From Salvelinus alpinus (lineage: Eukaryota; Chordata; Actinopteri; Salmoniformes; Salmonidae): a DNA stretch of 64,000 bases. The translations under genes and the position numbers were made by a program. Shown one piece after another: positions 11,884 to 23,769 of the stretch; position 1 is the first letter of the stretch, and the number at the start of each line of letters is the position of its first letter. The DNA lies in the NCBI RefSeq assembly GCF_045679555.1, contig NC_092098.1:14150538-14214537 (forward strand). The letters run 5' to 3'. The notes under the pieces were generated by a model that saw only the letters and a program-made list of their open reading frames with translations, was not told the origin of the DNA and searched no databases.

Positions 11884-14307
11884 CTTTTTGGCTTTGCTAG
11901 TGTGTTTGTTGGTGAGGGTTACACTCAGAGTGTTCTGGTTCATCATGGGAGTCTTAACGAACACAAAGTCCCTGTCACTGCTGGAGAGGGTGGGGTAACA
12001 GGGTCTGTAGGTATGTGTGTGCGGCTCCTGAGGCCCCACCACCTTCATGTAGCGCAGAGGCCCGTCTTTATTGAGCTGCAGGTGGAGGTCTTTATGAGAG
12101 TGGGAGTGAAGGGCCTGCCTGGTGCCCAGGCCCAACCAAGTCAGGTATCCTCTGTATCTCATCCAGCGCATCACCATGGCAACAATTACCACCAAACACA
12201 CAATGGAGACGCAAGTCAGACAGCCAATCAGAGCCAGGGTGAGGCCAGACCCCCCACTCTGTTGCCTGGAGGGAGCCCTCCTGATCTGAGAGGACGCGTC
12301 TGTACCCTTCTCAGACACAGTAATATTGACTGACACACTGGTGGAGAGAGCGGGCATACCATTGTCCTGCACCAGCACTATGATAGTGAACGTAATATCT
12401 TCCTCCTCAAATCTACGGGCTGTTCGCACCTCCCCGCTGTGGGCCCCAACATGAAAGAGCCCTGCATCCCTCCCAGAGAGACTGTAGAAGAGCCAGGCGT
12501 TGTGCCCACTGTCTTCGTCCACACACACCACCCTGTTGACCAGGTGGCCTTTGCTAGCCAAGCGGGGCACAGACAGCTGCAGCACACCGTCTGGGGGCGG
12601 AGCGGGGTAGATCAGGGCAGGAGAGTGGTCATTTTCATCAATCACAAACACATGCACAGTCACGTTAGAGCTCTGTACAGGTGTCCCCGCGTCCCTAACC
12701 TGCACCTGCACCCAGAACACATTCATCTGCTCGTGGTCGAGGGCTCGCACTGCATACAGGTTCCCGTTCTTAGAGTTTATGTAGACAAAAGAGGACACAG
12801 GCGAGCCCTGCACCTCACTCTCCAGGATGGTGAAGGAGAGGTGAGCGTTCTGGCCCAGGTCCTGGTCGAACGCAGACACAGTCAGAATGAGCGCACCAGG
12901 GGCATTGTTCTCCGCTATATCAACAGAGTAGGAGGACTGGGAGAAGAGGGGGGCGTTGTCATTTACATCTGAAAGAGTGATCATAAAGAACTGTTGTGCA
13001 GAGCGAGGGGGAGAGCCGGAGTCTGTGGCTGTCACGATGATGGTGTATTCAGACACAGCCTCTTGGTCCAAAGGGCCGTCTGTCACCAGGGTATAGTGCT
13101 CCTCAAAGGGGGATATCAACCTAAATGGCAGCCCAGGGGGGATGTGGACGTTAACCTCCCCGTTTCTACCAGCGTCCATGTCCCTGATACTAATCAGAGC
13201 TATAACAGTGCCTGATTCCACATCCTCCTGGACCATTTCAGATAGTGAGTTTATGATGATCTTCGGACTGTTGTCGTTCACGTCTATTATTTTGATTTTA
13301 ATGTGGCAGGGGCACTCCATGGCAGGGGTCCCTCTATCCCTGGCTTGCACAGTGATGTCATAAATGTCCGACATTTCATAATCAACCTCCCCTTTCACTC
13401 GGATTTCTCCACTTATGGGATCCACAGTGAAAAGTTTCAGCGCTGTTTCTGAGGTGTACTTACTAAAGTGGTAAGATATCTTTCCATTATGACCATAATC
13501 AGCATCCGATGCATTGAGTTTAGTCACTAAAGTGCCCTGTGGAGAGTTTTCAAACAAACTAACAGTTTTAATTGGTTGGTCAAATACCGGGGCATTATCA
13601 TTGACATCTAGTATATCGATAACAACAGAGGTAGTCCCTGATTTCTGTGGCTGTCTGCCGTCTGCAGTCGTAAGTAGCAGGTGAAACACCGCCTGCTTTT
13701 CCCTGTCTAGCGGTTTGTCCAATAATAACTCGGGGAATTTGCTGCCATCACTTTTTGATTCAAGTTTCAATATGAAACAGTCGTTAGGACTGAGAGTGAA
13801 TGTGCGTAATGAGTTGACGTCTACGTATAGATCTTGCGCGCTGTCCAAACCAAACCTAGTGCCCGGCGCGGCTGCCTCAGACACTTCAAGATAAATATTT
13901 CCTGATGGAAACTGAGGAGAATTGTCATTTACATCCACTATCTCCACAACAACACGGTGTAATTCCAGAGGGTTCTGAAGAACAAGTTGAACAGTAAGAG
14001 AACATGTCAAAGTTAATCCACAAAGACTTTCTCTGTCCATGGTTTGTCTGACAACTAAAACTCCACTCGCATTCACGTCAAAATACTTAGCATTAGACTC
14101 CGACATAACTCGTGGATTTCTGTTTAAAAGCGTTGGTATGTTGAGGCCCAAGGCCTTCGCTATGTCCCCGACAAAAGCCCCCGGTTTTAATTCCTCTAGT
14201 ACGGAATAAGAAAGTTCAGCGGAAAATGATGCTCTGTATAAAGCTGAGAGAAACAGGCAGAACAGAGGCCTTCCCGCGGCCTTTCTCCTTGTGTCCAAAA
14301 CTCCCAT
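11884..14307 (-). CDS. pcdhgc5: Variable exon, protocadherin gamma C5-like
   Basis: An 808-codon variable exon: signal peptide about 1-30, mature start [10 protein letters not shown], six EC repeats (linkers at VDVNDNSP 124-131, LDVNDNAP 233-240, IDVNDNSP 341-348, SDVNDNAP 447-454, IDENDHSP 557-564), membrane span about 689-713, and a cytoplasmic part with a His-rich HSHSHKD patch and [11 protein letters not shown]1 has the clustered-protocadherin Cys-X5-Cys (CGLTLTC). It ends at AAG/GTGAGT in phase 0. The call as C-type rests on its place next to the constant exons, its divergence from A-G and the Y-S-V-x-E-E...P-G start that resembles mammalian PCDHGC5. In mammals C-type isoforms are often expressed broadly. 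Odd points: EC2's DxDxGxN Ca2+ motif reads DLYVDVN, EC4 has DQE for DRE, and EC5 has DENDH for DENDN. The symbol is by resemblance, not orthology analysis. Confidence 0.85.
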
Positions 14308-15139
14308 TGTTCAACTCCTCATGTCAGGAAAATATCCTACTTGATTCTGAACCACACAGGTTAAAAAATAAGTCTGCTAGAGCTTCAACAACTGTAAAAT
14401 ATCATATTGCAAAATAAATAAGTGAGGAGAAGCTAACACCGACTCCCTTGACGCGCAAAGTTCCTATAGCTACTGAAAGGAAACTTTTTTTCAGAGGAGG
14501 TGCCTGGGTCTCCAAACAAAGACAGGCAACTCTTCAATAGTACAATACAAGCGGGTCCTATTCATTGTGTCACATCTGCTATAAGCGCGCGTGCGGGCGA
14601 ACGCACACACGAACACAGTCACAATAAAAGACTGGTTCTGATTTTAAGAGTAACAGATGTTACTTTCGTAAAGGAATACAGGAAGAAGAGGGCCAAATAA
14701 AAAAGAAAAGATTGGGGAGATAATGATAATACAATACAACAGTGTCTTCCTTATTCTCTTGGACTTCTGGAAAAAAACATGCAAAAGCTTAGCTACATCT
14801 GGTAAATCGATATTTGTGCCAGCAGGAGAATAATTATCTGAGCCTTCACGAATAGAAACTGAAACAATGCATACATCATAACAAATTGCCACGAAAGTAA
14901 CTGAGTTGTCATATGGCAACTCAATTGAGTCAGTTAATAAATATTTAAAGCAATTGTAGGCCAATACCATCACAAACGCACACGTATAGAATAAAATGCT
15001 TGATACCTTGACTTATATGCATTATGTACCACATTCATCCGCTTATAAATAAACAATACAGCACTGTCCTCATTCCTATTATGCACATGAGGGTTGAGTG
15101 CTGACTGAATGTCAGTCACCATAGTCAGTCTATGCTCAC
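14308..15139 (-). other. Region upstream of C5-like exon; no conserved promoter block
   Basis: About 0.8 kb between the C5-like start codon and the donor of exon A. The TGTACAAAGAGATCTA block found upstream of A-G is absent, consistent with C-type exons having distinct promoters in mammals. No gene or transposon recognised. Confidence 0.5.
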
Positions 15140-17605
15140 CTGTTGGCTCTCGAACGTCCACGTGCTATCAGGTAACGATGCATCAAGCACGTTTATCATG
15201 TCCTGAAAGTCAGTGGTGCTGCTGGGCTTAACGAGGGTGAAATCACTGAACTCGGACACTGGAGAGAGACACGACCTGAAGGACTGGCTCTGAGACAACA
15301 TGTCCCCTCCCAGGACCTCCACATACTTAATAGGGCCGTCAGTGTTGAGCTGGAGCTGTAGGTTTCTGTTTTGATTCTTGTATCCGTCAGAGTCAGCCCG
15401 TCTGATACAGCAACTCGAGCTGCTCCTACTGTTTCTAACGCACTTCACCACTAAGATGAGAAAAGTCAACAAAGACAAAACGGACACTGAGGCCAGAGAG
15501 ACGATCAAATAAAAGGTGATTTTACTGTTTCTCTTGCTGGGCTCGGCTGTTTTCTGGCGGAAGTCCGAGATGGGCTCGTGGAGCCCGTCCTCTAACAGTA
15601 TGTTGACTGTGACTGTGGCGGACTGGACCGGCTCCCCATTGTCCTGTATCTCTATAAGCAGCTTCTGAGAGGAGTCATCCTGCTCTGAAACAGCGCGTTT
15701 AGTCCTCACCTCCCCTGTGTAAAGATTCACACTGAACAGAGACGAGTCTGTGGCCTCCACCAGCCTATAGGAAATCCAGGCGTTATGACCCGAGTCTGCG
15801 TCCACTGCCGATATCTTAGTGGCGAGGTGGCCTGCTTTAGCGGACCGGGGCATCTTCTGATGGGAGACAGAGCCCATGACAGTGGAAGGGTAAATAACAG
15901 CGGGAGCATTGTCGTTCTGGTCCAGGATAAAAACATGAACCGTGACGTTGCTGTTCAGAGACGGAGAGCCGTGGTCCTTTGCCTGGACCTGTATCTGAAA
16001 CACCTTCAGTTTCTCATAGTCAAACGAGTGCATGCTGTAGATGCTGCCGTTATCTGAGTTTATGTAAATATAGGACGAGACAGACACGTCTTGTACTTTA
16101 GAGTCTAATATAGAATAGGAGATCTTGGCGTTATCTCCAATATCCATATCCAATGCGGACACGGAGCATATAATATAACCAGGTGTGTTATTCTCATTGA
16201 CGTACACAGTGTACGCAGTGTCTGGAAACCTAGGTGGATTGTCATTTACATCCAGAATACGGACTGGGATGGTTTTCTTGCTGGTGAGCGGAGGGGAGCC
16301 CGCATCAGTAGCCGTTATCTCTATGCTGTACTCTGGGAACGTCTCACGATCCAGAACACCATTGGTGACTAGTGCGTAATGACTGGAGATGGAAGGTTCC
16401 AATGTAAAAGGATAGCTTGGTGGGATTTGTAGTGTCACCTTTCCATTGTCTCCAGAGTCAGGGTCCCGTGCACTAATCAAAGCCACTACAGTCCCTTTGG
16501 GTGCGTTCTCGCGCACTGGGCTTGGTTTAGATGTGAGGCTAATTTGGGGAGAGTTATCATTGACATCTATGACATCAATCTGAACGTTGCACTGTCCTTC
16601 CATCTCAGGCATGCCTTTGTCTTGAGCAATAATTTCGATTCGGTACGAGGGAGTGCTCTCGTAATCCAGCGTACCCTTCAAATACATTTCCCCCGTTTTT
16701 GGATCAATTTCAAACAAAGCCTTTACAGACTGTGCAGTATGGTCACCAAAAGAGTATTCGATCTCTCCATTTGGGCCATCATCTAAATCGTTTGCCTCGA
16801 CCTTTAGGAAAGACGTGCCCTGTGGAGTGTTTTCGTTTAGAGATACTTTGTTTAACGGATGCTTGAATATGGGGTTGTTATCGTTGTTATCTAAGACAAT
16901 AATTATAATCTGTGAGGTCCCAGATCTAACTGGAGAGCCACCATCAAGGGCGGTTAACAACAGCTGATGTCGAGCCTTATTCTCTCGGTCCAAAGCTTTC
17001 TCCAGACATAATTCCGGAACTTTTCTTCCGTCATCTTGATCCTTTATTTCCAAGCTGAAATGTTCGTTTTTGCTGAGAGTATACGATTTTAAAGAATTAT
17101 CGCCAACGTCAGGATCCTGCGCGCTCTCCAAAGAAAATCGCATACCTGGGGCAGTGGATTCTGCTATTTTCAATGTGCGCTCAGATGATTGAAAATGAGG
17201 AGCATTATCATTTATATCCTGAATGTCAACTTCCACTCTGTGAAGCTGCAGAGGGTTCTCAATGATGACTTCTAATGGCAAGAGGCAACTGGCGCTTTGT
17301 CCGCACAGACTTTCTCTGTCAATTCTATCGCTGACAACTAGCTCGCCCTTACCTAAATCCACACTGAAATACTGCTTACCAGCTACAGACGCTATCCTCA
17401 TTTCACGGAACGAAATCTCTGATACTTCCAACCCCAGATCTTTTGCTATATTTCCAACCACGGATCCCAAGCTCAGTTCCTCCGGAACTGTATAACGAAT
17501 CTCGGCTCCTGTTTTATTCCAAGACAAACAGAAACACAACAGCCATTGCAGTAGTCCCCTCCAATCACTGAGGCACGTTCTCTCCTTCAAGCTCAATTTC
17601 TTCAT
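15140..17605 (-). CDS. pcdhg: Protocadherin gamma variable exon A
   Basis: An 822-codon exon starting at ATG 17605 and ending CAG/GTGAGC; with the constant exons it gives a 961-residue type I membrane protein for homophilic neuronal adhesion. It has a signal peptide up to about 34 (mature IRYTVPEELSLGSVVG), EC1 with CGQSASC, Ca2+ linkers of DxNDNxP type after each EC, a membrane span FYLIVSLASVSVLSLLTFLI and a tail ending SWTFESQQ-like (here TWTFESQQ). From KISYSILDSK in EC5 (about 16132) to the donor it is almost identical to B-G; upstream of that it is one of the more divergent members (EC5 starts PDTAYTVYVNENNTPGYII). The frame runs only a few codons past the donor (VSID), so intron retention would give a protein lacking the constant domain. 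Confidence 0.95.
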
Positions 17606-17782
17606 ATTGCTATATCCCGAAAAAATAACATGTGGAAAACATGCTTAAAATAAAATATTCCAACGAAATTGTTATTGATCACCTCTCCTTTTTAACCAAG
17701 TATCTAATTCCATTGTGAATGAATGATTGAGCACAGCTCCGTCTCTCACCATCTCTGTGCATTGTATGGGCTACTGTGCTGT

Positions 17783-17835
17783 GGCTGGAGGAGGGAGTAG
17801 ATCTCTTTGTACAGTTAAGCATGCTATTGGTGCAC
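17783..17835 (-). promoter_or_regulatory. Conserved promoter block of exon A
   Basis: Minus-strand AACTGTACAAAGAGATCTAC followed by TCCCTCCTCCAGCC, preceded by CACCAAT, about 180-230 bp upstream of the ATG. The same block recurs at the same distance before B-G. This copy also has GTGCTGCGCTGTGC, containing the CGCT core known from mammalian protocadherin conserved sequence elements. Position and repetition support promoter function; binding factors are unknown from sequence. Confidence 0.75.
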
Positions 17836-18175
17836 AGCGCAGCACTATATAAACCAATTGAAAACAGAGTAGCTCTAAAAGTCATAGCCAGCTTTCTGCT
17901 GTGGGAGTATGCGTTGTAAACCTGCTAACACATCAGCTCATATTTCATGAAGAAATGGAATAATAATCATGAGGTAATACAAAATGCCTTTTTTCCCCAT
18001 TGCACGAATGGTTATGAAATAATGACAGTGATGATAAAAGTAATAGCCCTTTATCTGAGGTCAAAGTAAACCGTGTTAAATTGACTTAAAGTGAACATGT
18101 GTCCGGTAGATGTGTGGGACATGATGCAGCAACAAAACAGAACGCTGACGGTTTCGGGGCCAGTAGAGAGCGCGT
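17836..18175 (-). other. Sequence between A promoter block and RE1-like site
   Basis: About 340 bp, AT-rich, without a recognised gene or repeat. It probably includes the distal promoter of exon A. Confidence 0.4.
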
Positions 18176-18196
18176 GTCACTGTCCATGGTGCTGAA
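18176..18196 (-). promoter_or_regulatory. REST/NRSF (RE1) site-like element, canonical spacing
   Basis: On the minus strand the half-sites TTCAGCACC and GGACAGTGAC are separated by 2 nt (AT), the spacing of the canonical 21-bp RE1/NRSE consensus; 18 of 21 positions agree. It lies about 570 bp upstream of the start codon of exon A. REST represses neuronal genes outside neurons, and RE1 sites are described in mammalian clustered protocadherin loci. Confidence 0.7.
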
Positions 18197-18682
18197 ATGT
18201 ACAACCCTTCTCTGCGCGCGTGGATAAGAACAAAGATACCAGTTCCTGGGAGCATATCCATGCTCATTAATTACTCCTCATTTATGTCACAGATATATTT
18301 GTTATGTTTATTTGAGAATAAAACTTGCATTCATAATTAGTATAAAAATACGTAATTTCCACGAACCTATGAAATGTTGAGGTTCTTTAAAACTCTGTGG
18401 GATTTATGTGTTTGTGACGTTCTAGTAAAGAAATGGGCTAAAGCAAAAATTATAGCTTCGACTGCTTAAATAGCATGCAGGCCTGGTGGAAAACACAACC
18501 ATGCGGGGAAAGAAGGGAACTGACAGAGCGATGTGAAAAAAGCATCGTTTATGTTATTTTCACTTAAAATTGTGCTTCACATTTATGATGAGCAAAAATT
18601 ACAATTGAAGTCATGCGTTCCTACTCATAATTCGTTCTAGTGATATTATGTCACTCAAATTAATGATTTTACTATGGCTGAC

Positions 18683-18760
18683 CTGTTGGCTCTCGAACGT
18701 CCACGCACTGTCAGGTATAGATGCATCAAGCACGTTTATAATGTCGTTAAAGTCAGTGGG
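18683..18760 (-). pseudogene. Orphan 3' end of a protocadherin variable exon
   Basis: About 26 codons encode DFNDIINVLDASIPDSAWTF then ESQQ followed by GTCAGC, the exact end of an A-G type variable exon with its splice donor, but nothing of the exon lies upstream: homology stops at about 18760, where sequence continues as intronic flank shared with exon F. Substitutions relative to the A-G tails (N for Q/K, I for M, I for L) show it is not a recent copy. It is probably the relic of a deleted variable exon between A and B. Confidence 0.8.
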
Positions 18761-18768
18761 AGTCTCAT

Positions 18769-19144
18769 CTTTCCATAGAGGGGTGATAATAGTTTGTAGC
18801 CAAACCGTTTGGACGCTATAGACGATTTTGACAGAAGACCAATTTTCGGGATGTCTCATGGTCTGACTAACAGTGCTCTAGCCCTGTCACCTTTCACCGC
18901 ATATGCGAAAGTGCGGCATCAGCGGATGTGATGGATTGAGAAGCATCCAATGCAAAACATCTATACATTATTCGAGCTTTAAACGCTGTCATAAAGACTG
19001 AATTGCAAAACAACCCAATTATATAGAATCGAAATGAATAAAAGTGGTAAAACCCAGTTCCAGGAGATACAGTCATGAATTCATGAATGAAGAACGATAT
19101 AATCCGGTGGTAATAAAAACACATTATAAAGTAGCTGCGCTCAC
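18769..19144 (-). repeat. Duplicated 3' flank shared by exons B, F and G
   Basis: Intronic sequence following the donor of B is homologous to 41247-41579 after F, including TCATCTTTCCATAGAGGGGT, CGTTTGGACGCTA and ATTTTCGGGATGTCT. The last 120 bp (AATAAAAGTGGTAAAACCCA and GAGATACAGTCATGAAT) are also found at 44560-44676 after G. So the shared segment of these exons continues into the intron, as expected for whole-unit duplication or conversion tracts that overrun the splice site. Confidence 0.85.
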
Positions 19145-21589
19145 CTGTTGGCTCTCAAACGTCCACGCGCTGTCCGGTAAAGACGCATCAAGCACGTTTA
19201 TCATGTCCTGAAAGTCAGTGGTGCTGCTGGGCTTGACGAGGGTGAAATCACTGAACTCTGACACTGGAGAGAGACACGACCTGAAGGACTGGCTCTGAGA
19301 CAACATGTCCCCTCCCAGGACCTCCACATACTTAATAGGGCCGTCAGTGTTGAGCTGGAGCTGCAGGTTTCTGTTTGGATTCTTGTATCCGTCAGAGTCA
19401 GCCCGTCTGATACAGCAACTCGAGCTGCTCCTACTGTTTCTAACGCACTTCACCACTAAGATGAGAAAAGTCAACAAAGACAAAACGGACACTGAGGCCA
19501 GAGAGATGATCAAATAAAAGGTGATTTTACTGTTTCTCTTGCTGGGCTCTACTGTTTTCTGGCGGAAGTCCGAGATGGGCTCGTGGAGCCCGTCCTCTAA
19601 CAGTATGTTGACTGTGACTGTGGCGGACTGGACCGGCTCCCCATTGTCCTGTATCTCTATAAGCAGCTTCTGAGAGGAGTCATCCTGCTCTGAAACAGCG
19701 CGTTTAGTCCTCACCTCCCCTGTGTAAAGATTCACACTGAACAGAGACGAGTCTGTGGCCTCCACCAGCCTATAGGAAATCCAGGCGTTATGACCCGAGT
19801 CTGCGTCCACTGCCGATATCTTAGTGGTGAGGTGGCCTGCTTTAGCGGACCGGGGCATCTTCTGATGGGAGACAGAGCCCATGACAGTGGAAGGGTAAAT
19901 AACAGCGGGAGCATTGTCGTTCTGGTCCAGGATAAAAACATGAACCGTGACGTTGCTGTTCAGAGACGGAGAGCCGTGGTCCTTTGCCTGGACCTGTATC
20001 TGAAACACCTTCAGTTTCTCATAGTCAAACGAGTGCATGCTGTAGATGCTGCCGTTATCCGAGTTTATGTAAATATAGGAGGAGACAGACACGTCTTGTA
20101 CTTTAGAGTCTAATATAGAATAAGATATCTTCGCATTCTCACCTATATCTGGATCTGAAGCGGACACTGAACATATTATTGATCCAGCAGCATTGTTCTC
20201 TCTGACGTAAACAGTGTAAGAAGGTTGGGAAAAAACTGGAGGGTTGTCATTAACATCTAAAATATTAACTGTTATTGTTTTAATGGAGGTCAAAGCTGGG
20301 GACCCTGAGTCCGATGCTTCAAGCTCAATACGGTATTCAGGATATTTCTCCCGGTCTAAAGTTGCATGTGTTACTAGTGCGTAATGATCTGCAAATGAGG
20401 GGTTTAATTTGAAAGGGTAATCTGAAGACATACGAAGGGAAACTTGACCATTTTCTCCCGAGTCCAAATCCTTTGCACTAATTAGAGCTACCATGGTACC
20501 TACTGGGGCATCCTCTCTAACGGGTTTGGGTGAGGAGGTGATGGTTATCTCAGGTGAGTTATCATTAACATCTACAATAGTTACCTGGACACCACTGTGT
20601 GCCTCCATAGATGGCGTGCCTTTGTCTCTAGCGCATACATCAAATTTATATGAAGGACTTTTTTCGTAATCTAATGCGTCGGATAAAGTAATAGCTCCTG
20701 TGTCTTCATTGATTACAAATAGCTTTTGAATGGACTCTGCTGTATGCGATTCGAATGAATACTCTATTTTACTGTTCGGGCCTTCATCCAAGTCGTTGGC
20801 TCTAACTGTCAATACTAATGTCCCGGGTATTGCATTTTCACTCAGTTGGATTTCATACAAGTCTTGGTCAAAACTAGGCGCATTGTCGTTTATGTCTATC
20901 ACCATCACAGTAACATGCGTGGTTCCAGATCTTGCCGGAGTACCTCCATCAACCGCAGTAAGGATTAGGTTGTGCACCGGCTGCTGTTCCCGGTCAACAG
21001 TCTTTTCCAGAACAAGCTCGGCAACCTTTGTGCCGTCTTTATTGTTTTTAACGTTCAAAGCAAAGAAGTCATTTTTATTCAGAGAATATGAGCGCAAATA
21101 ATTTATCCCGACGTCACGGTCCTGTGCCGTTTCCAAACGAAACCGAACACCAGATAGAGTTGATTCGGGCACTTTTATAGTGTTCTCGCCTGACATGAAA
21201 AGTGGAGAATTGTCATTTATATCCAGTATTTCCACCTCAACACGATAAAACTGAAGTGGATCCTCAATGATAACCTGTAGTGGTAACAAACAACTCGCGC
21301 TTTGTCCGCACAGACTCTCTCTGTCTATCCGTTCATTTACAATGAGCTCGCCCTTTCCCAAATCCACAGCGAAATATTGCTTACCAGCCCCGGGGGCTAT
21401 CCTCAGTTTGCGATCAGAGATCTTAGCGATGTCAAAGCCCAAGTCCTTAGCTATATTTCCAACAACAGAGCCCACGTCCAGTTCCTCAGGAATGGTGTAT
21501 CGAGTCTGCGCCTCTATTGTATTCCACAAGAGAAAGAACATCCATAGTGCCAGCCATGGCAACATCTTTATCTTGACTAGCGTCCACAT
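19145..21589 (-). CDS. pcdhg: Protocadherin gamma variable exon B
   Basis: An 815-codon exon. The frame is open upstream to a GTG, but the first ATG is at 21589 (MWTLVKIKML). Signal peptide about 1-27; EC1 28-128 (CGQSASC), EC2 129-238, EC3 239-346, EC4 347-452, EC5 453-562, EC6 563-680, membrane span about 690-713, cytoplasmic part 714-815, then CAG/GTGAGC. All EC linkers keep DxNDNxP or DQNDNAP. It is the twin of C: EC1 and EC4 to the end are nearly the same, while EC2-EC3 differ strongly. Its 3' intronic flank resembles those of F and G rather than C, so it is a mosaic. The spliced product would be 954 residues. Confidence 0.95.
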
Positions 21590-21771
21590 CTCCACAAATA
21601 GCGTGCAATAGATAAAGCACTTGATCCGTCACACATCGCAAGAGAATGCAATGCAATTACTAAATACCCAGGAATTGCTGAAATGAACGGCTAAATCCAA
21701 TACTTGTACATCGATGTGAGCCCAGCCATGTCTCTCCCAGCTCTGTTCATTGTAGGGGATATGGTGTTGAG

Positions 21772-21819
21772 GCTGGGGGAGGGACTAGATCTCTTTGTAC
21801 AGTTCGGCACATGATTGGT
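21772..21819 (-). promoter_or_regulatory. Conserved promoter block of exon B
   Basis: Minus strand: CCAAT, then about 10 nt further GAACTGTACAAAGAGATCTA and GTCCCTCCCCCAGCC, about 185-230 bp upstream of the ATG. It is nearly identical to the block before C, reflecting duplication of the whole flank. Confidence 0.78.
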
Positions 21820-21896
21820 TTACAGAGCTCCAATAGATTACTATTAGGAGCAGCTCTGAGTTAAAGTAACAGTGGAGCCAAAGATATAGGCTGAGG

Positions 21897-23769
21897 CAAT
21901 GTTCCCTCTAAACTGCGAGCAGGGGCCGTAGCCCAGAGACTGCTGCGCAGCTCCCCCGGGACAGCCACGCTGAGCGCAGAGGTAATATCATCCCACGGAG
22001 AGAAGCACAAGATTGAACTTTCTATTGTTTTCCCTGTTAGTTAACACTATCAACGTTTCCATTTACTGTGACAATTGTGATTGAGTCAAAGCAATATTAG
22101 CCACTTTCAATGCAACATCCTGAAAGAAAACGAACTATGACAGAGATTGTTGTAGGCAGAACACAGGTCCTACAGGCCCTAGTTTTGTCGCACCTGGGCT
22201 ACTGTTCAGTCGTGCGGTCAGGTGCCACAAAAAGGGACTTAGGAAAATTGAACTTGGCTCAGAACAGGGCAGCACGGCTGGCCCTTGGATGTACACAGAG
22301 AGCTAATATCAATAATATGCATGTCAATCTCTCCTGGCTCAAAGTGAAGGAGAGATTGACTTCATCACAAGCTGTATTTATAAGAGGTGTTGACATGTCG
22401 AATGCACCGAATGCACCCATGCATACCCCACAAGACATGCCACCAAAGGTCTCTTCACATTCCCCAAGTCCAGAACAGACTGGGAGGTGCACAGTACTAC
22501 ATAGAGCCATGACTACATGGAACTCTGTTCCACATCAAGTAACTGATGCAAGCAGTAAAATTTGATTTAAAAAACAGATAAAAATACACCTTATGGAACA
22601 GTGGGGACTATGAAGCAACACAAACATAGGCACAGATACATGCACACACACACTCACACACGATAACATACTCACTATACACACATGTACACATGGACTT
22701 TGTACTGTAGATATGTGGTAGTGGTGGAGCAGGGGCTTGAGGGCACACAGTGTGTTGTGAAATCTGTGAATGTATTGTAATGTTTTTACAATTGTATAAA
22801 CTGCCTTAATTTTGCTGGACCCCAGGAAAAGTAGCTGCTGCCTTGGTAGGAACTAATGGGTATATCCATAGTAAATACAAATACAGGACTCAGCCCGTAC
22901 TCTACACAGGCCGGTGCGGCATAACCAATCAGAGCTGCAGTAGGTCTATATGCAAACAGACCATTGCCATATATGGATCTGTGCCATTTATTTTTAACTG
23001 GACTGTGTTTACAGCATGAGTGGTCGTGAGTAGATGCGCTTGTTTTGAGATCAAAGCAAGAGCTGCATTTTGTTCAAATCCTTTGATAGTGAGTTATTAA
23101 CCCAGTTATAGATAATTTGTAGTCAGCAATAGGGGAGTGATTGCTTCCTACAAGGTTACAAAACCTGTGCATTTCGAGACATCTTTGAAAAGCAAGTCAG
23201 GTCAAGAGTTTTTTTGTCTTAAAGGGGAAGTGCTGTGTTTGAGACAGGCTTGAATAGCCAATAGGCAGAGGGTAGCATACTTTTTCAGATTCTCTGTAAT
23301 AATGGTAGGGGAATAACAATTAATTTTATTTTGTAAAGTGGTTTCTTGCATCAAACAACACAACAGCATTTTCAGTCACCTCCTTGTCTGAAGGACAAGT
23401 GGATAAACAGGTTAATGTCAAGCCCTGCATGTTTTTTTCAAAAGTCTACTGGAATGTAGGCTTACATTAAACACAGATTGGCTGCTACTGTAGGCTGAAT
23501 GATAGAACCGCTATTTCTATGTTAAAATGTTATGGGATGCGTTTTCTCCATTGTTTTTGATTGTCAGCCACACTGGTAGGCCTACATTATGATCAAATAG
23601 CCACAGCAGCCTACTTGGCCAATGTTAAAACTGTAACTTAATGTGGGTACAGCCTCAGTTTTCACAGTAAACGCATGCTGGAAGTTGCACAGAAGTTTTA
23701 CAACGTTATAGTTTGCGCTCAGCTGACCTGAAATTTGCTCAGCGCCCAAAAATATTAGAGGGAACATTG
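21897..23769. mobile_element. hAT-like non-autonomous element in the B upstream flank
   Basis: The left end CAATGTTCCCTCTAA and right end TTAGAGGGAACATTG are inverted repeats. Flanks are GGCTGAG|G on the left and GCTGAGAA on the right, an imperfect duplication of about 7-8 bp. The paralogous flank of exon C (28140-28150) has a single TTAGGCTGAGAGTTCATG with no insertion, an empty site. GC-rich sequence follows the left end. No transposase is recognisable; a LINE fragment is nested inside. Assignment to hAT rests on duplication length and end sequence only. Confidence 0.7.
22110..22885 (+). mobile_element. LINE 3' fragment nested in the hAT-like element
   Basis: A plus-strand frame gives LVLSHLGYCSVV, LAQNRAARLALGCT, VNLSWLKVKERLTSSQA and HRAMTTWNSVPHQVTDASSK, typical of the region C-terminal to the reverse transcriptase in fish non-LTR retrotransposons. 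A CA-rich stretch and a tail GGACCCCAGGAAAAGTAGCT... AAATACAAATACA follow, like a LINE 3' UTR. It is 5'-truncated, as usual for such copies. An unbroken 150-residue frame remains, but without the catalytic reverse transcriptase motifs. Confidence 0.8.

Noticed and set aside
15727..15936. A 69-codon minus-strand frame (MFLSWTRTT...) repeated in exons A-G, and 70-90-codon plus-strand frames repeated likewise
   Set aside because: They overlap EC6/tail coding sequence in other frames and recur only because the DNA of these exons is homogenised.
22110..22565. A 150-codon open frame as a host gene
   Set aside because: Its peptides match the C-terminal part of fish LINE polyproteins, and a LINE 3' UTR follows.
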